From: Rhea pennata
Lineage: Eukaryota; Chordata; Aves; Rheiformes; Rheidae
NCBI RefSeq assembly: GCF_028389875.1
Contig: NC_084664.1
Span: forward strand, 135,075,966 to 135,139,965
Length of the DNA: 64,000 bases
Reading direction: 5' to 3'
Part shown: positions 63,766 to 64,000 of the stretch, piece by piece
How positions within the stretch are numbered: the stretch's first letter is position 1
Layout: every line of letters starts with the position of its first letter
Notes under the pieces: model-generated
Told to the model about the DNA's origin: nothing
Databases searched by the model: none
The model's input: the letters and a program-made list of their open reading frames with translations, nothing else
Program-made: the position numbers and the translations under genes

Positions 63766-64000
63766 GTAAGTAGAAAAAATATGAAGATGCTTTTATTAGA
63801 ATCTTTCCACTAAGTAGGTGCCGGCAATCTTTTCATAGGACCGAAGTCTGTTTTAAATACTGTACACAGAGACTGTGAACTGTGTGCCTCCTCTGTTATA
63901 TACACGAGCTCAGTGCAGAAAGAACCTGGGGAAGATAATGCTATTGATTTTTAATGAATGTCTCCTATGCACGTATAGTATGCAATTCTAACTTTGTTGG

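Noticed and set aside
1..64000. CRISPR arrays, operons, plasmid or phage genes
   Set aside because: No regularly spaced direct repeats and no compact gene clusters; the intron-exon structure and CR1 repeats are those of a vertebrate nuclear genome.

Overview
The window looks like nuclear DNA of a bird. The main evidence is CR1 LINE fragments with the avian 3' end, short interspersed elements (SINEs) that fuse a tRNA head to a CR1 tail, ancient amniote MIR-like repeats, and AT-rich introns broken by two sharp CpG islands. A tRNA-Ile-headed SINE resembles the TguSINE1 family that I recall from zebra finch, so a songbird (passerine) is plausible but not proven. No bacterial, plasmid or phage features were seen.

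Two protein-coding genes are present in part and point away from each other. (1) On the minus strand, bases 1-14563 hold the start of ASXL3, a Polycomb-associated chromatin regulator. Coding exon 1 (14510-14563) encodes MKDKRKKKDRTWAEAARL and ends at a clean GTAGGT donor. The rest of 1-14509 is read as intron 1. Its promoter and 5' leader lie in a CpG island at about 14190-15180. (2) On the plus strand, a gene best matched to CCDC178 (coiled-coil domain containing 178) starts in a second CpG island at about 38680-39440. It has a putative noncoding first exon ending at 39050, followed by six phase-compatible coding exons between 50068 and 63765 (245 codons in all) before the window ends in the next intron. 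As I recall, ASXL3 and CCDC178 are divergent neighbours on human chromosome 18q12, which supports both calls.

Layout: 1-14.1 kb ASXL3 intron 1, with two SINEs near 6.5-6.9 kb, a MIR-like relic and CA repeats; 14.1-15.2 kb CpG island, leader and exon 1; 15.2-38.6 kb intergenic AT-rich DNA with a TG/TA microsatellite, a MIR1-like SINE, CR1 pieces and an LTR-like block split by a 1-kb CR1; 38.7-39.4 kb CpG island with an X-box; 39.05-50.04 kb intron 1 of the coiled-coil gene with an ancient CR1 and a 52-base T run; 50.0-64.0 kb coding exons and introns with a tRNA-Val SINE, a tandem duplication and a CR1.

The points most worth following up are a tRNA-Val-headed CR1-tailed SINE family (two copies), an RFX-type X-box at the coiled-coil gene promoter that hints at ciliary or flagellar regulation, a 131-bp duplication that copied the acceptor of coding exon 5 (decoy acceptor upstream), and a three-codon upstream ORF whose stop overlaps the ASXL3 start codon. 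I did not find a wholly new biological system. All identifications are by eye, without database searches.
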